A DNA stretch of 64,000 bases from Mesostigma viride (lineage: Eukaryota; Streptophyta; Mesostigmatophyceae; Mesostigmatales; Mesostigmataceae), in assembly GCA_009746045.1 (NCBI GenBank), contig RPFO01000017.1:947001-1011000 (forward strand), written 5' to 3'. Shown here one piece after another: positions 14,001 through 24,669 of this stretch (position 1 is the first letter of the stretch; the number at the start of each line of letters is the position of its first letter). The notes under the pieces were generated by a model that worked only from the letters and a program-made list of their open reading frames with translations, did no database searches and had not been told where the DNA came from. Position numbers and translations under genes: made by a program.

Positions 14001-17000
14001 GCCGGCTTCCGCCGGCATGACCCAGTGAGTAGTGCTCCTAGTCACATTCGCCCCCGTGGGGCTAGCAGTTAGATTCGATCCACTGCTTCATATTGGAGAA
14101 TTTCGCACACACTTGCACCGCTCTCTGGTAAAGGGCTTTTTCGCAAGCGGGCTATCGCTTGGGATACCTTCGGATCAGGAGACCCCTATAGCCGCGAAAT
14201 CATGCAAGAGGGCCTGTGTTCGAATCCGGTATGGTACCAAACTATTTCCTTGGTATGAACCGTCCCTGGCGCTTGTGGCAGAGCCGCGCGGCAGTGGCGC
14301 GCTGGACGACATGCTCAAGGACTACTATGCGTGCATCCAGGGAGGTGCTGCCGATGCCGAGGAGGGAGCGTCATCCGCAACAAACAAGTGCACCGGGGCG
14401 GTCATGATGGCTGTGTGCCGCGGCAAGGTAGGCCAGGAAAGGGGGCAAAGGGAGGAAAGGCACTGGGGAGAAGCGTGAGTACCCTCGCTGGGTGGCAGGG
14501 CATGGCAAGTGTTGGAGTTGACAGGCAGTCGTGAATATAAGATATGGAGGAGGATAACTGGTGTGGTATCCCTGCCTGCCCCTGAGGCCCTTACCCCACC
14601 CTCCTCGCTGTGTATAGGGCTGGAAAGTTCTTTATTGGTACCCATATGATGGAGTCTACATACTGTTAATGACTCCCTTTTGATTATTCCCTGCCCGCCT
14701 GCCTTTGATGATTGCATGATTCAAAACGAACAGTAATGTACAGAAGCTAACTATGATGTTGTGTCCAGAGTTTTGGCATGTGTGTGTGGCTAACATGCTG
14801 CTGGCCTGGTCTTTATGGATATGTGCTTCCCCGTTCTTTCACTCCCCTTCGTGCAGATTTCTGAAGGCCTGGACTTTGCAGATGCAAATGCACGGGCTGT
14901 GGTAAGTTTTACTGCTGCCTAGTGGGAAGAATACTGACAATCGGCTCGAGAGGCCTCATGAAACAGACGTGACACTCATAAGCTGGGGCACTGGCAAACA
15001 GTGTGCCTCCTGCATTCCAATTTAGGAATGCGTGGTGGGCGCAGCCTACATCAATCCGTACAGCCTGCTGTGCTTTGTGATGTATGAAAGGAGGTGGGTA
15101 GGTAGTAGCGCTTGCAGGTTCTTGTAGCCAATCAGGCCTCATGTTTTCTAAGTAGCCTTGCCAGCAATGGGCGATTCATAATTAGTTGCACATCTTCGGA
15201 GTACCATATGTGACTCATTTGCATTCCATGGCGCCTTTCTGTTTGCTATGCTATCTTTATCCCTGCAGGTTGTTGTCGGCATTCCCTACCCCAACATGTA
15301 AGTACACCGCATATGTCATGGCAGAGTCTTGCACAATGGATGTTCACTCCCACGGGGTTGAGACAAGAGCTGCTTGTGTGGCTCAACGCAAGCATGTATA
15401 TGCCAGTGGCAGCTGCAGTGCACTGAGCAGCGCTTTCTCAGGAAGCACGCTGTGGATGAATAAGGTGGATCCTGTTCACTTTCCATTCCCAATTCTAGGC
15501 TTCTATGTGTGCGTGGGGTGTGAGACAACTAATTTAAATTTATGTTTATAATCCACCTGTAACCTGTAGGCTCTGTGTATATGTTTGTCTATGCATGTGT
15601 ACTTGCATTGGGATCCAATAGAGTCTGAACTTTATCTAGAATTTTTCATTACCATTTTTTCACCCCCACTTTCTTCTGTCTGACCGCTATGCTCCCCCAT
15701 CTCCGCCCAACAGCAAGGACGAGCAGGTCGCTCAGAAGATGGAGTTCAACAACCGTGGCAGCCTAACACGGGGGCTGCTGAACGGGGACCGGTGGTACCG
15801 GCTGCAAGCATATCGTGCCATCAACCAAGCCATCGGCAGGTGCATCCGCCACCGCAATGACTGGGGAAGCATCATTCTGCTGGGTATGTTGGCTTATTTT
15901 TCCTTCAAAAGTTTGCTCTCCGCTTTAAACCATGGATGCAGGTGCCTCTATACCAGTTATTAGTTCTAGAAGTGACCTGCTCAAGAAGGCATCGGCTTAC
16001 CCCTCACCGTTCACCTTGGTTTAGGGCACCTATAAATGCCCTGAAACCATGCAAGGCTGTGTAGTATGTGTCATTACAGTTGACTTTGACTAGGTATGCC
16101 CAGGGATGTGCAAATGGTACGCAGAACGTGGCCAATTTTGTGGGTAGATTGCAAGACCGTGCCACCATCTAAATCTCCTGATGTTTATTGTCTCATAGCA
16201 GTAATAGCAGTAGTTAACACGCACTTCCTTAGCAGCGCAACTTACTGTGTGACATTCAATATATTTGTCAAATGGGTTTCTCGCTCTCTGCCTGCAGTAC
16301 TTACAATGTCTTATGCCTCCACACTGAACGACCAGATGGGCGGCTGACCAAGGAATCGGAAACGGCCAGCCTGTCCAAATGGATCCGCGGCTCCATCATG
16401 CCGTACCACAACTTTGAGCAGAGTATGGAGTCGCTCACAGCCTTCTTTCAGCGGGCCAAGGTACAGCGTGGGGGGCGTGCTTGTCGCACGTCTATTAGCT
16501 GTGTAGTCAGCATCGAGCTCATGAAGTGGCTGGTTCCAGTGTCTAGGCTCTAAGCCTCTAGAGAGGTCAATGGTCGAGTCTACGAACCTGCCAGGGTCTT
16601 AGTACAGTTTCTACATGCTTATCAGCGAGTCAGCATTGGTTCTCAGCAAGCTCACCTGATCTGACTAGGGACAGACTGCCCATACATCAGCAATTGAGGG
16701 AAAAGGAAATAGGTACCAGCAAATGTGAACGTGGTGAAGCTTTTCCTTGTACGGCAATGCCACCACGTCTGCTTGTTAGCAAAAGAACGTGGCTTGGGGG
16801 TTCTGAGTATCGTCTATTGCTTGACTTACCTGGTCGGTCACTGTTATTCCACCCTATTCGTTGCCTTGTTGCTTGATGCCTGACAGACTTTTGGTTCTTC
16901 TTCATCAGAGTCACCGCCAGCGCCATCCGAAGCTCTGCCCCCGCCTGAGACTGCCCCAACCGCAGCAGCAGCTGCACCAGTGCCTGGTGATGGACGCTTC

Positions 17001-20000
17001 AAGAGTACCTCTGGTGACTGTCCGCCCCTCACACCGCTCAGTGACTTCTTCCCCATGTTCTCGGCCGCCAAGCAAAAGCAGCTGAAGAAGCAGCAGCAGG
17101 ACAAACAGCTGCAGCCATTGCAGCCATTGCAGGCGCAGGCATCAGTGAGGCCGAGCCACCCATCAGAAGAGCCGGCGCAGCCTGCGCATGGACCGCAACA
17201 GCAAGCTCAAGGGCCGCAGTTGCAACAGCCGCAACAGCCCTGCCAGCCGCAGCAACGACAAAAATGGCAGCCACTGCAGCCATTGCATTTGCAAGAGCAA
17301 CACCTGCAAGCACTCCCGCCAGCACCTTCACCACCTCAGCAGCCGCAACTGCAGCAGCAGCAGCAGCAGCCATTGCACTTGCAAAACCAGCGACAGCAAT
17401 CCCTGCATGCACCTCCATTACCACCATCGCCACAGCAGCAGCAGCAACCGCAGCAATGGCAGCACCAGCAACCCCTGCCACAGCCACTGCCCCCCTGGCC
17501 CCATGACCACCAGCACCCGCAGCAGCCGCAGCAAGCAATGCTGCAGCCAGCTCAGCAGGAGCAGCAACAGGCTGCCGTCCTGGGAACTGCTCATGGACAT
17601 GCTGGAGGTGACCCAAGCGTGCCAAGGCTGGTTGCTGCAAGGTGAGGCACGCGTGTTGGAGACTTTTTTGTAACTCACTGAAACAGCTTGCAGCGGTCGC
17701 AGCTCTGAATAACCAGGTTTGATGCCCACGCAAATGTTTTTGCCGCAAGTTGGATACATCTTCTGTATGGAACGTTGCATGGTTGGCGAGCTACAATGAC
17801 AGTTATGTTCCCAATTTCATAGGTTTGGGTTTTGTCTAGCTTAACTGGCTGCACGTCCTGCGTACAATATTGATCAAGTGATGAGGGGAAGATTGTGATT
17901 TTCTGCAAAACTCTCATATTATATGAGTAATTGTGGTGGCAATAGTATGCATTTCCTGTATCATCGCCAGCAATACTGTCACCTGCAATCTCAAGAGATA
18001 ATTCTCACCTAGTCATGGCTCGTGCTTCCTGTGCACAGCTTCACATGGAATTATGCGTGCAGTTTTGCCCAAGGCTTTATTCTGTCCTACTGGAAATCGG
18101 GGCTTCGCAGGATTTATATCAACAGCCTGGTTGCTGTGATAATGCGGTACCATCTGTGGGGATCGGTATATAAATAAGGATTATAATCTTTTCTGTTTTC
18201 TGCAGCCGCTGTAAGGGCGTGCCATGGGTCTGTAATGCATCGCTGGCCACTCCACCTAGCTTTCAAGTGCTGTGTATTAAGCTGTCGGCTTTTTATTTTA
18301 TGCATAAGCGTGGGAAGGCTATGTCACACTACTGTGTGTGTAGTCCCGCGCATATTTATTCCCCCTTACCACAAAAGTTGCTCAATTCACCCTCTCGTTT
18401 CCTCAAGTCTGCTAAACATCTGCCAATGTTGCAGGGGCCGTGTCATGTCTGCTGATACGCATGTTCGAGCTGTTTTCGGTTGTTCCTGTGCATTTCCCTT
18501 CTGGCCCCTCGTCTTCCAGCGTTGTAGCCCACGATGCAAGGCAGCATCCCATGGATACCAAGGAAGATGTCACGACTTTGCTGATTACGCTGGAAGCATT
18601 GCCCAGTGGGACATTTGACACCAGCCCAGCGTTGGGCATGCCCTTTGAACCAACAGGGAGGCCCCTCACTGTGGCCTCCGTTGTTGTCCCTGAGAACCAG
18701 GGCTGTTCTCCGAGGCAACATCCCGCAGCGATGCCCTCACCCCAACGATATGGACAGAACCTGACGGGCGTGCTGCGCAGCTGGCAGCCATCAACGCAGC
18801 AGCAGCCACAGCAACAGCCACCAACGCCACTGCCCCTAGCCCAGCCGGTGCAAGGGCCCCCCCAGCCTGACCACCAGTGGGTGAAACAGCACAGTACCCC
18901 CAGCCAGCAACACATTCAGCAGCCACTGCCACCACATGCGGGGAGTGACAGCGGGAAATCCCATGGGGGCCCACCACTTTGGCGCCCCACAGACCGCCAG
19001 CTGGATGCCTCATCAGATGCGCAGCCAAGGTCGCTGGACTTCGATGCATGCAGGCCGGCGCCGCCGCTCTTTGACGACCGACCAACGCCGATTATTGCCA
19101 GCAACCCGCTCGCATCTGCGGCGGTGGAGTCATCCGCCGCCACCATGCCATCGGCATCGCGCCACACGCCGCAGCCATCGCTGGCTGGCAAGCGATGCCA
19201 CGCCCTGTGCGCCCACTGTGGGTCGCAGCTGACCACAGCCGCCATCTTGATGCCTCCTGAAGCGGAGCAAGGCGACCGGGGCGGGGGTGATGCCCATTCG
19301 GGCAGGGCCAGCTTACGCGCGGCGTCCAGTGATGCCGTCAGTGATGATGCGTACGGGGAAAGTGCAGACCACCTTGTTGGGGGGCTTACAACAGAGACGT
19401 CTCTGCTGCGCCGTCTGTTGCAGGAGAACGAGGCGTCCACGGGGGGGGAGGGATTAGGGGATGTGGCGGGGGGGAAGCCCGCATTGGACAAGGTCAGAGT
19501 TCTCAACCTGAGCCGAAGAGATGTCTGTCTATTAGACTTGCAGCTGTCTGGAGGTGCCAGTGGGCAGGGTCCCACGGCTGGGATTGCTGTCGTGTCCAAC
19601 ATCAACAATGCCAGCTCTGCTGGGGTCGGTGGAAGCTGCGCTCGAGGATCAATGGGCATGTCTGCTGGGCTGCAGCAGCGGCTTGCATCTGCCACCCCCA
19701 CCAGCCCCGCCCTCGCGTCCAGTGCGCCGCCCACACTGTTCGAGTCGGGCTGTCTGTGCATGCCGCTGCGCTGCCCCACGTGCGAGGCGGACGGTGGCCT
19801 CACGTGGGTGGGGGTGTTCGTTGCGGCCACTGACAAGGCACACCAGCGACTATGTGAGCGCGTGCTGATGCTAAGGGACTGCGTGATTCTGCTGCCCGTG
19901 CCAGGCAGCAGTAAACCCACAGGGATCAAGGAGGAGGAGGACAGCAGGCCACCGGTCTCAGAAGTGGTGAGCAGTGTGGGCAGGGGGGCCGTAGGCGTCA

Positions 20001-22234
20001 CGGAGGCACTGGTCATGGGCACAGGGGCGGATGTGACGAGCGGGCAAGGAGGTGACAGCGAGCAGGTGGAGGACTCACAGGAGCCGCTGCAGCAGCCATC
20101 CATGCAGCAGCGCCCCGGCCAACAGGCAGGGAGCGGGGCTGGGCAGGGGATATTTGTCACGGTAAAGCTGGAAGATGTGTCCAATGTGTGTGATAAACTT
20201 GACGGCATGAGCTGGCAGGCGGTGGTGGCTGAAGGCGGGGGGCAGGCCTGTAACGGAAGGCATCAGGCGGATGACATGGTTCATGCGCAGGCAGCACAGG
20301 TGAAGTCTGAAACAGCTGTGACTGGTGACCGTGATGTGGGTGGTGCCATAAACACAGGGGAGTGCGAGGCGAAAAAGTGCGAAGGCGGCACTGCCCATGC
20401 CCTGCACCCCGATGGAGGACTGCCTGCGCCTATCTCGATTGTTATGGATAGCGAGGATGGCATGTACACCCCTCTGTCCTCGCGGTACACGACCTCCGTG
20501 CCAGCTGGCAGCGACATGCGCTGCAGCTCTAGCAAGAAGAAGCCCCTGGCTGTCAGTAGCAAGCCGCGGGTTGTACTGTGCGCTGGCGCACAGCAGACTC
20601 AAGCTCAATCTAACCCCATCAAGTCGTCTAGCAGTTTACCTGTTGTCGTAGAGAGTGCCTCGGCTATGAACATCACCACGGAAGACGAGGTCAATGTCCT
20701 GGATGTCACCTTCACAAAGACAGCTGCGAGCGAGGTGGCCACTGCCACTAGCCTGGACACGGAAGTGCCAATCAATGTGCAGCAGGTAGTCAGCAAGAGG
20801 GGCAAGGCCAAGGGCAGGCAACGAGACAAGGTGCCTCTACAAGAGCTGCCAGTAAGCACCGTGAAGATCCAACCAGGGGACGACAAGAAGGGCAGCAAGC
20901 CAGCATTGAACCTGGTGGCAAGCAACAAGGTATGTGGATGAGGCGAGGCATTTCTTTGATATCTTCAGGTCTTCCTTCCTGTCCAGTCTAGATTGAGGCT
21001 CGCAGATAGGCTGTAGACTAAAATCTCCCACGTGCCCGATCTCCCTATGGGCATGGCTCTGCCATCTTTATCCCATCACCGCATGCATATGTGCTTCACA
21101 CAATCGTGCAGAGTGCACATCAGGATTCTGCAAGGGAGTAGTTGGTCATATATTTTGTCTCGAGCATAAGTGTGGCATACCACAAGGTTTGTTAGTTCAC
21201 GATGGCGAACACGATGGCTAACATGCGACCCTGGCCATGTCAAGCGGGCCTTTCTACCAAGCGGGCCTTTCTACAAAGGCTTATTACTTGAATCAAGAAG
21301 TCAAGGTGGCACCAAGCAAAATTTTCATCCGCAAGTCATACAAGTGTATAATTTGCTCTCTGACAGCAGTACCCACGCCTACCATGCAATATTGTTTGTT
21401 CCTTTGCTTAGCAAGATGTGATAGTCCTACGGGGGGGGTGGGGGGTGGGGGGGTCCAACAGCAGGCTTGTATTGTTTGCACATTGACTGGCCCTGACCCC
21501 CTGATACCATGCAACAACCAACACTTGTTCTTCCGTGCAGCGTGCTGAGGTGATCGCGGACAGCGAGGAGAACGATGACGACCTGGAGGCCAAGGCCACC
21601 ACCGTGAGGAAAAAGGTATGCTGAGTGGGATGTATGCTCTTCTGGCTGCCTGCTTATCTATTTGCGGCTGTCGAAAGGCAGAGGTTGAATCACCCTGTAC
21701 TGTGTAGCAGTACTCCAGTAAGCAAAAGTGTTCACACTGAGGATTGAAAGCCTGCCGTATTGTACAGCTGCAACACCTTGTCTATAGTAAGGCTCTTTAG
21801 AAGGGCCCAACAGCAGGCTCTTTGGAAGGTTCCAAAATAGATGGATTGTGGTGTATGGGGAAAGTAGTCTGCTTTGCTCCACACAAAGGCAAAACCTGGT
21901 ATTGTTCGGTACAGTATATCCTTTGTAGACATGGATTGATGCATGCCCCTCACTAAAAAGGTAATGCATCTTATCTGCCCACAACTGCCACTACGGAGAC
22001 TTGTCGCCGAAACCGGTGACATTAACATAGGTGCAGACCGTGCAGTAGCTATAACATGCAGCTGAACGGACACAAGGATGCAGCATGGGGGGTGCACTAC
22101 GCGTGTCATCATGGTTCGGTTTATGTGGATATTTCGGGATCCGAAGTAAAGCCGTAATTTCCATTCGCGTGTGCTTGTTTGTTTGGTGATGTTGCCATGA
22201 TTGCCATCAGAGCAAGCTGAGGAGAAAGTCCTGA
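2801..22234 (+). CDS. FANCJ: FANCJ/BRIP1-type DNA helicase (DEAH, iron-sulfur), spliced gene
   Basis: ATP-dependent 5'-3' DNA helicase of the XPD/FANCJ/RTEL1 family. In animals and plants FANCJ acts in the nucleus in interstrand-crosslink repair, G-quadruplex unwinding and recombination. Exons joined by GT-AG borders and phase: 2801-2921, 3068-3132, 4134-4326, 4938-5013, 5657-5766, 6441-6538, 7037-7117, 7693-7753, 8444-8585, 9065-9229, 10171-10240, 10678-10773, 11413-11521, 11850-11940, 12725-12844, 13228-13348, 14282-14427, 14857-14901, 15269-15297, 15714-15883, 16336-16460, 16887-17641, 18206-18231 (tentative), 18435-20929, 21541-21615, 22211-22234 (TGA). With the tentative exon the frame closes exactly, giving about 1,868 residues plus a missing N-terminus; human FANCJ has about 1,250. 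[10 protein letters not shown] before Walker A and WCLNPAVAF in the arch point to FANCJ rather than RTEL1 or XPD. The start codon was not found. Introns run from about 140 to over 1,000 bp. Family call very sure; exact ends and the 17-18 kb junction less so. Confidence 0.93.
5657..7117 (+). CDS. FANCJ: FANCJ exons 5-7: four-cysteine iron-sulfur domain
   Basis: Exons 5657-5766, 6441-6538 and 7037-7117. Four cysteines fit the 4Fe-4S ligands of the family: codons at 5675, 5720 and 5753 in the first exon and at 7039 in the third (context GCPYF). The middle exon holds [11 protein letters not shown], matching the conserved helix before the fourth ligand. The last exon ends [14 protein letters not shown], the segment before the DEAH box. 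All four ligands are present, so the domain looks intact. Confidence 0.92.
7693..8585 (+). CDS. FANCJ: FANCJ exons 8-9: DEAH box (motif II)
   Basis: Exons 7693-7753 and 8444-8585 join through a split His codon to read [18 protein letters not shown], the Walker B/DEAH motif and the helix after it. The remainder of the second exon is the start of the arch region and is less conserved. Confidence 0.92.
9065..11521 (+). CDS. FANCJ: FANCJ exons 10-13: arch domain and motif III
   Basis: Exons 9065-9229, 10171-10240, 10678-10773 and 11413-11521. The third contains [10 protein letters not shown], the conserved hydrophobic helix of the family. The fourth contains [10 protein letters not shown] followed by SVILTSG, the start of motif III/IV. 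A 34-nt candidate exon at 8961-8994 was left out because it breaks the frame. The acceptor chosen at 11412 is the only nearby one that preserves frame. Confidence 0.85.
11850..16460 (+). CDS. FANCJ: FANCJ exons 14-21: second helicase domain, motifs IV-VI
   Basis: Exons 11850-11940, 12725-12844, 13228-13348, 14282-14427, 14857-14901, 15269-15297, 15714-15883 and 16336-16460. Key segments are [13 protein letters not shown] (end of motif III), [13 protein letters not shown] (motif IV), [19 protein letters not shown] (motif V) and [14 protein letters not shown] (motif VI, with the arginine finger). The last exon uses the acceptor at 16335, which restores LLDGRLTKE and then LSKWIRG, matching the family. 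All eight junctions keep phase. Confidence 0.92.
12318..12354. repeat. Perfect 16-bp inverted repeat in a FANCJ intron
   Basis: TAATTGCATAGCATCC and its exact reverse complement are separated by five bases. It lies mid-intron, far from both splice sites. It could be a small transposon footprint or an intronic hairpin. Confidence 0.75.
12845..13227 (+). other. GC-AG intron in the FANCJ-like gene
   Basis: The exon ends with codons for FVK and the intron starts GCAAGT, not GT. It ends GTGCAG, and the next exon continues in frame with [19 protein letters not shown] is the classic strong form of a rare GC donor. No usable GT donor lies nearby in the right phase. Confidence 0.85.
14575..14680 (+). 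repeat. Degraded SINE-like repeat in a FANCJ intron
   Basis: The stretch with CTGTGTATAGGGCTGGAAAG and ATTGGTACCCATATGATGGA resembles the end of the repeat at 24,680-24,890 (TGTGTACAGGGGTTGAAGG, TATTGGCACCCACGTGACG). The hairpin and TTAA tail are largely eroded. It is an old copy in plus orientation. Confidence 0.5.
16887..17641 (+). CDS. FANCJ: FANCJ Gln/Pro-rich exon
   Basis: One 755-nt exon in phase after the helicase core. It begins with a Ser/Pro/Ala segment, then [14 protein letters not shown], then about 180 residues made mostly of Gln, Pro, His and Leu from CAG/CAA-rich DNA. No domain was recognised; the tail is likely disordered. If the intron after it is retained, a TGA stop falls at once at 17643-17645. 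The minus-strand frames over it are shadows of the CAG repeats. Confidence 0.8.
18206..18231 (+). CDS. Tentative 26-nt exon linking the two halves of the FANCJ-like gene
   Basis: The exon ending at 17641 leaves two bases, while the exon at 18435 needs one. A piece between TTCTGCAG and a GTAATG donor supplies exactly the missing phase and reads RCKGVPWV. A shorter version ending at the GTAAGG donor at 18211 would also fit. This is inference from phase only. Confidence 0.35.
18435..22234 (+). CDS. FANCJ: FANCJ long C-terminal region with paired CxxC motifs
   Basis: Exons 18435-20929 (about 831 codons), 21541-21615 and 22211-22234 with TGA. Mostly Ser/Gly/Ala/Pro-rich and probably disordered. 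Two ordered-looking islands carry cysteine pairs: [12 protein letters not shown] near 19195 and [15 protein letters not shown] near 19755. The second is followed by a hydrophobic stretch ([17 protein letters not shown]), which could form a bipartite zinc ribbon. The end is basic (RKKSKLRRKS). The frame runs on cleanly from the tentative linking exon, and both later introns are GT-AG in phase 0. It could instead be a separate gene beginning near 18.4 kb, but no good start codon precedes it. Confidence 0.65.
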
Positions 22235-22980
22235 AGAAGGGAGAGTGCATAACCGGCTTCAACTGGCAGGTGCTCTATGACCCAGTGTATGGACTTCAGT
22301 ATGCTGTCAAAAACTGACATCGGCAGCTGCCCGTGTCTCGTGATGCAAAGCGTCCAATGTCTTGCTGGCACTGCTGATGCGTGTCACATTCGCAGCAGCA
22401 ACCGGCAGGACATGCCTTAAATGCTGGGCATTATGAAATAGGTTGGGGCTACTCGCTGCGCATAGCAAACTCAGTGGCCTGGTCTTTCTTAGCCTGGCCT
22501 GGCCTGCTCTGGACTAGTAAGGTTACTTAAATTGTTCCCATTGATTGAAATTGACGAAAGAATGTGTGGAAACCTGGAAGCTAGGGCTTTTTACCGGGGT
22601 GCACGGGCCTGCACACAATCACGACGTGCCACATGCAGTTCAGCTATCTGTTTATGTACTTTGCAGTACAGTAACTAGTAAGGGTGCAGATCAAGGACAT
22701 AACAACGGAGGCTATCCAGCCAGAACTGTGAAGCGAAGCAAAAGCCATTTTTTAGTTATCAATTGTTTATTCGCGCCTGTCGTGATGATCATTGTTATGG
22801 TCGCGTCGAGCTGCATGTAAATATTATAATTTTAAGTATTATAATTTTACAAGCTGGATCACATCATGTCTACATTTTCACGGCTCGATCTGGACACATC
22901 AATTAATTCTTAATTAGTATATGAACACTGACGTCTCATGATTGATGGCATGGTGACAAGGAAAGCAGTCCTTAATAATT
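22235..22980. other. 3' flank of the helicase gene
   Basis: AT-rich sequence after the TGA at 22,232-22,234. A TGTAA word at 22,816-22,820, the usual green-algal polyadenylation signal, could end the transcript if this is a chlorophyte. No gene or RNA was recognised. Confidence 0.4.
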
Positions 22981-22984
22981 CATC

Positions 22985-23200
22985 AATAACCACGCGTGAC
23001 TGCGTCACGTGGGTGCCAATACCTGTAGAGTAAAGGAACCTTCAACCCTACATACACTACAAGAAGGAAATACACGGGCGCGCCCTAGCTCTCACTGCCC
23101 CAAGTGGGCAGGCCACAGAGCGCTCTCTTGGACACAGCAGGGTGCCGGGGCGCAACACTGTGGGTGCAATACAACCAATGCAATACCATAGGTAGGCCGT
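22985..23200 (-). repeat. SINE-like repeat, left member of an inverted pair
   Basis: About 200 bp matching the reverse complement of 24,680-24,890 along most of its length, with shared words GTGGGTGCCAATAC, GGAACCTTCAACCC, GTGGGCAGGCCACA and GCCGGGGCGCA. Its 3' end (minus sense) carries the hairpin sequence at 22,993-23,011, with one change from the consensus, then a decayed AT tail. It has no coding capacity. Confidence 0.7.
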
Positions 23201-23494
23201 GATCGACGCATATAGCTTATGCTACAAAGGTGAGGTGGGCTCAAGACCTCGACTAATTTGCGCAAGCTGATGGCCACAAGGCCTGCCAGAGCTAATTGAA
23301 GGCATTACAACGCTGTGCGCTAATAATCATCATATTATCATTTGTCCCAATACCTGTTCATTGTTGTCGTGGATCACGTCATGCGCCGGGCACGTGCGCG
23401 CTTTACTGCTCAGACTTAAGGGGTTCGAGCCAGGCTTGCATGGAGATCCGAGCGCGAGCACGTCGGGGTTAGCACTGGCTACCGCCTGCAGTGA

Positions 23495-23650
23495 ACGCCA
23501 ATACGCCGTATAATACGGTAAATACGCCGTATTATACAATACGGCGGGGTTTGGCGTACTAACGTACTAGAAATACGGCGTATTGCGTTCTCAACGCCAA
23601 TACGGCGCATAATACGTATTTTTCGCGTATTATACGGCGCCCGGCTCCGG
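23495..23650. repeat. Cluster of ACGCCGTATT/AATACGGCGT palindromic words
   Basis: About ten copies of TACGCCGTAT-like words in both orientations, including ATACGCCGTATAATACGG and TATTATACGGCGCC. The related cluster at 25,085-25,170 lies on the other side of the SINE-like pair. It looks like a palindromic MITE remnant. Confidence 0.55.
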
Positions 23651-24660
23651 AATTTGGCGCCAGAGCTAGTTTTGGCGTTGCTGACCTAGGCAGGTACGCA
23701 GCCTGAACCGTACTTGGGGAGTACGGGCCTACGGTTGGTCCCGCTTGTCATCTCTGCCAGTTGACGGCGTGGGTAAACGATGGCAAAACGAGACCGACTT
23801 GCATAAATATGATAGTTGACCTCCGCGGCCATGGAGGTGCAGAAATCTGACTGGTATGGGAGCATGGCTTGACATTTTGAACTGCAATTTTGCAGGCATG
23901 ATCCATAGGTCCTAAACAGCGTATATCATTGGCAGGCAACGCCTGGGTGTGCGCAGATATGTCTCGACCCTATGCTCGGTGCAGCAACCTCGTTTGATCA
24001 GCGACCAGGTCGGTCGCCGTGCATGTGCTAACTGTTACTAGGCGGGAAATAAGTCGATACGTTTGTACGCGGATAGATGTGTAAAATATATTGCTGACAT
24101 GTTTTATTGGCGACGACGGCCAGGAAAGCGGCTCGCAGCTACATCGATGAGGTGGGCATCCGGCTACCTCCAGCAAGGAAGGTAATTAATCTGCGGTTTT
24201 GATCTGGTATGTGCTATCCTGTTCACGTTTTATTGCATACTGTATCAAGGTTTTGGGTCGAATCGTATACCTATCAATAAGTTCATGGTTGTAATAAGGA
24301 ATTAGTTCAATTAGCAATCTATATACCATGCAGTGGATGAGTATCACACTTCATGACCTTTATGTAAACAACAAACTGTCGACACCCCCTAGGGCTCCCC
24401 CAGAATAGATTCTAGCCAGCTGTCTAGAAGAGGGCAATCGACATAGCTTTTACATTATAGCATGACTTGCCATGTATTTCTCGAGCATAGTATACTGATC
24501 TAGCCCCAACGGCTTAGAGTAGCCCCAACGGTTTAGAGTGGCATGAACGCAATCACATTAGCCCAGCCATGGCTCAGCGTGGCCATTTGCTTATGCCTTA
24601 GCAGACGCCCGTTGAGCCCACTTCACCTTTCTTGTACAGCATCAGCTATGCTTCAGCCTA
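23651..24660. other. Interval between the SINE-like copies, no gene seen
   Basis: No exon, tRNA or domain was recognised. The only feature is a short direct repeat of AGCCCCAACGG(C/T)TTAGAGT near 24,500. Confidence 0.4.
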
Positions 24661-24669
24661 CCTCTGGTA

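Noticed and set aside
14130-14240. tRNA-like T-loop word GTTCGAATCC
   Set aside because: No matching T-stem, anticodon arm or acceptor stem around it.
2801-16460. RTEL1 or XPD as the identity of gene 1
   Set aside because: [25 protein letters not shown] and the WCLNPAVAF segment fit FANCJ better. RTEL1 and XPD lack this combination.
17038-17748. Ala/Val-rich minus-strand protein
   Set aside because: Antisense of the CAG-rich exon.
18916-20208. 430-codon minus-strand frame
   Set aside because: Antisense shadow of the GC-rich FANCJ C-terminal exon. It lacks any recognisable domain, and the plus strand is supported by splicing phase.
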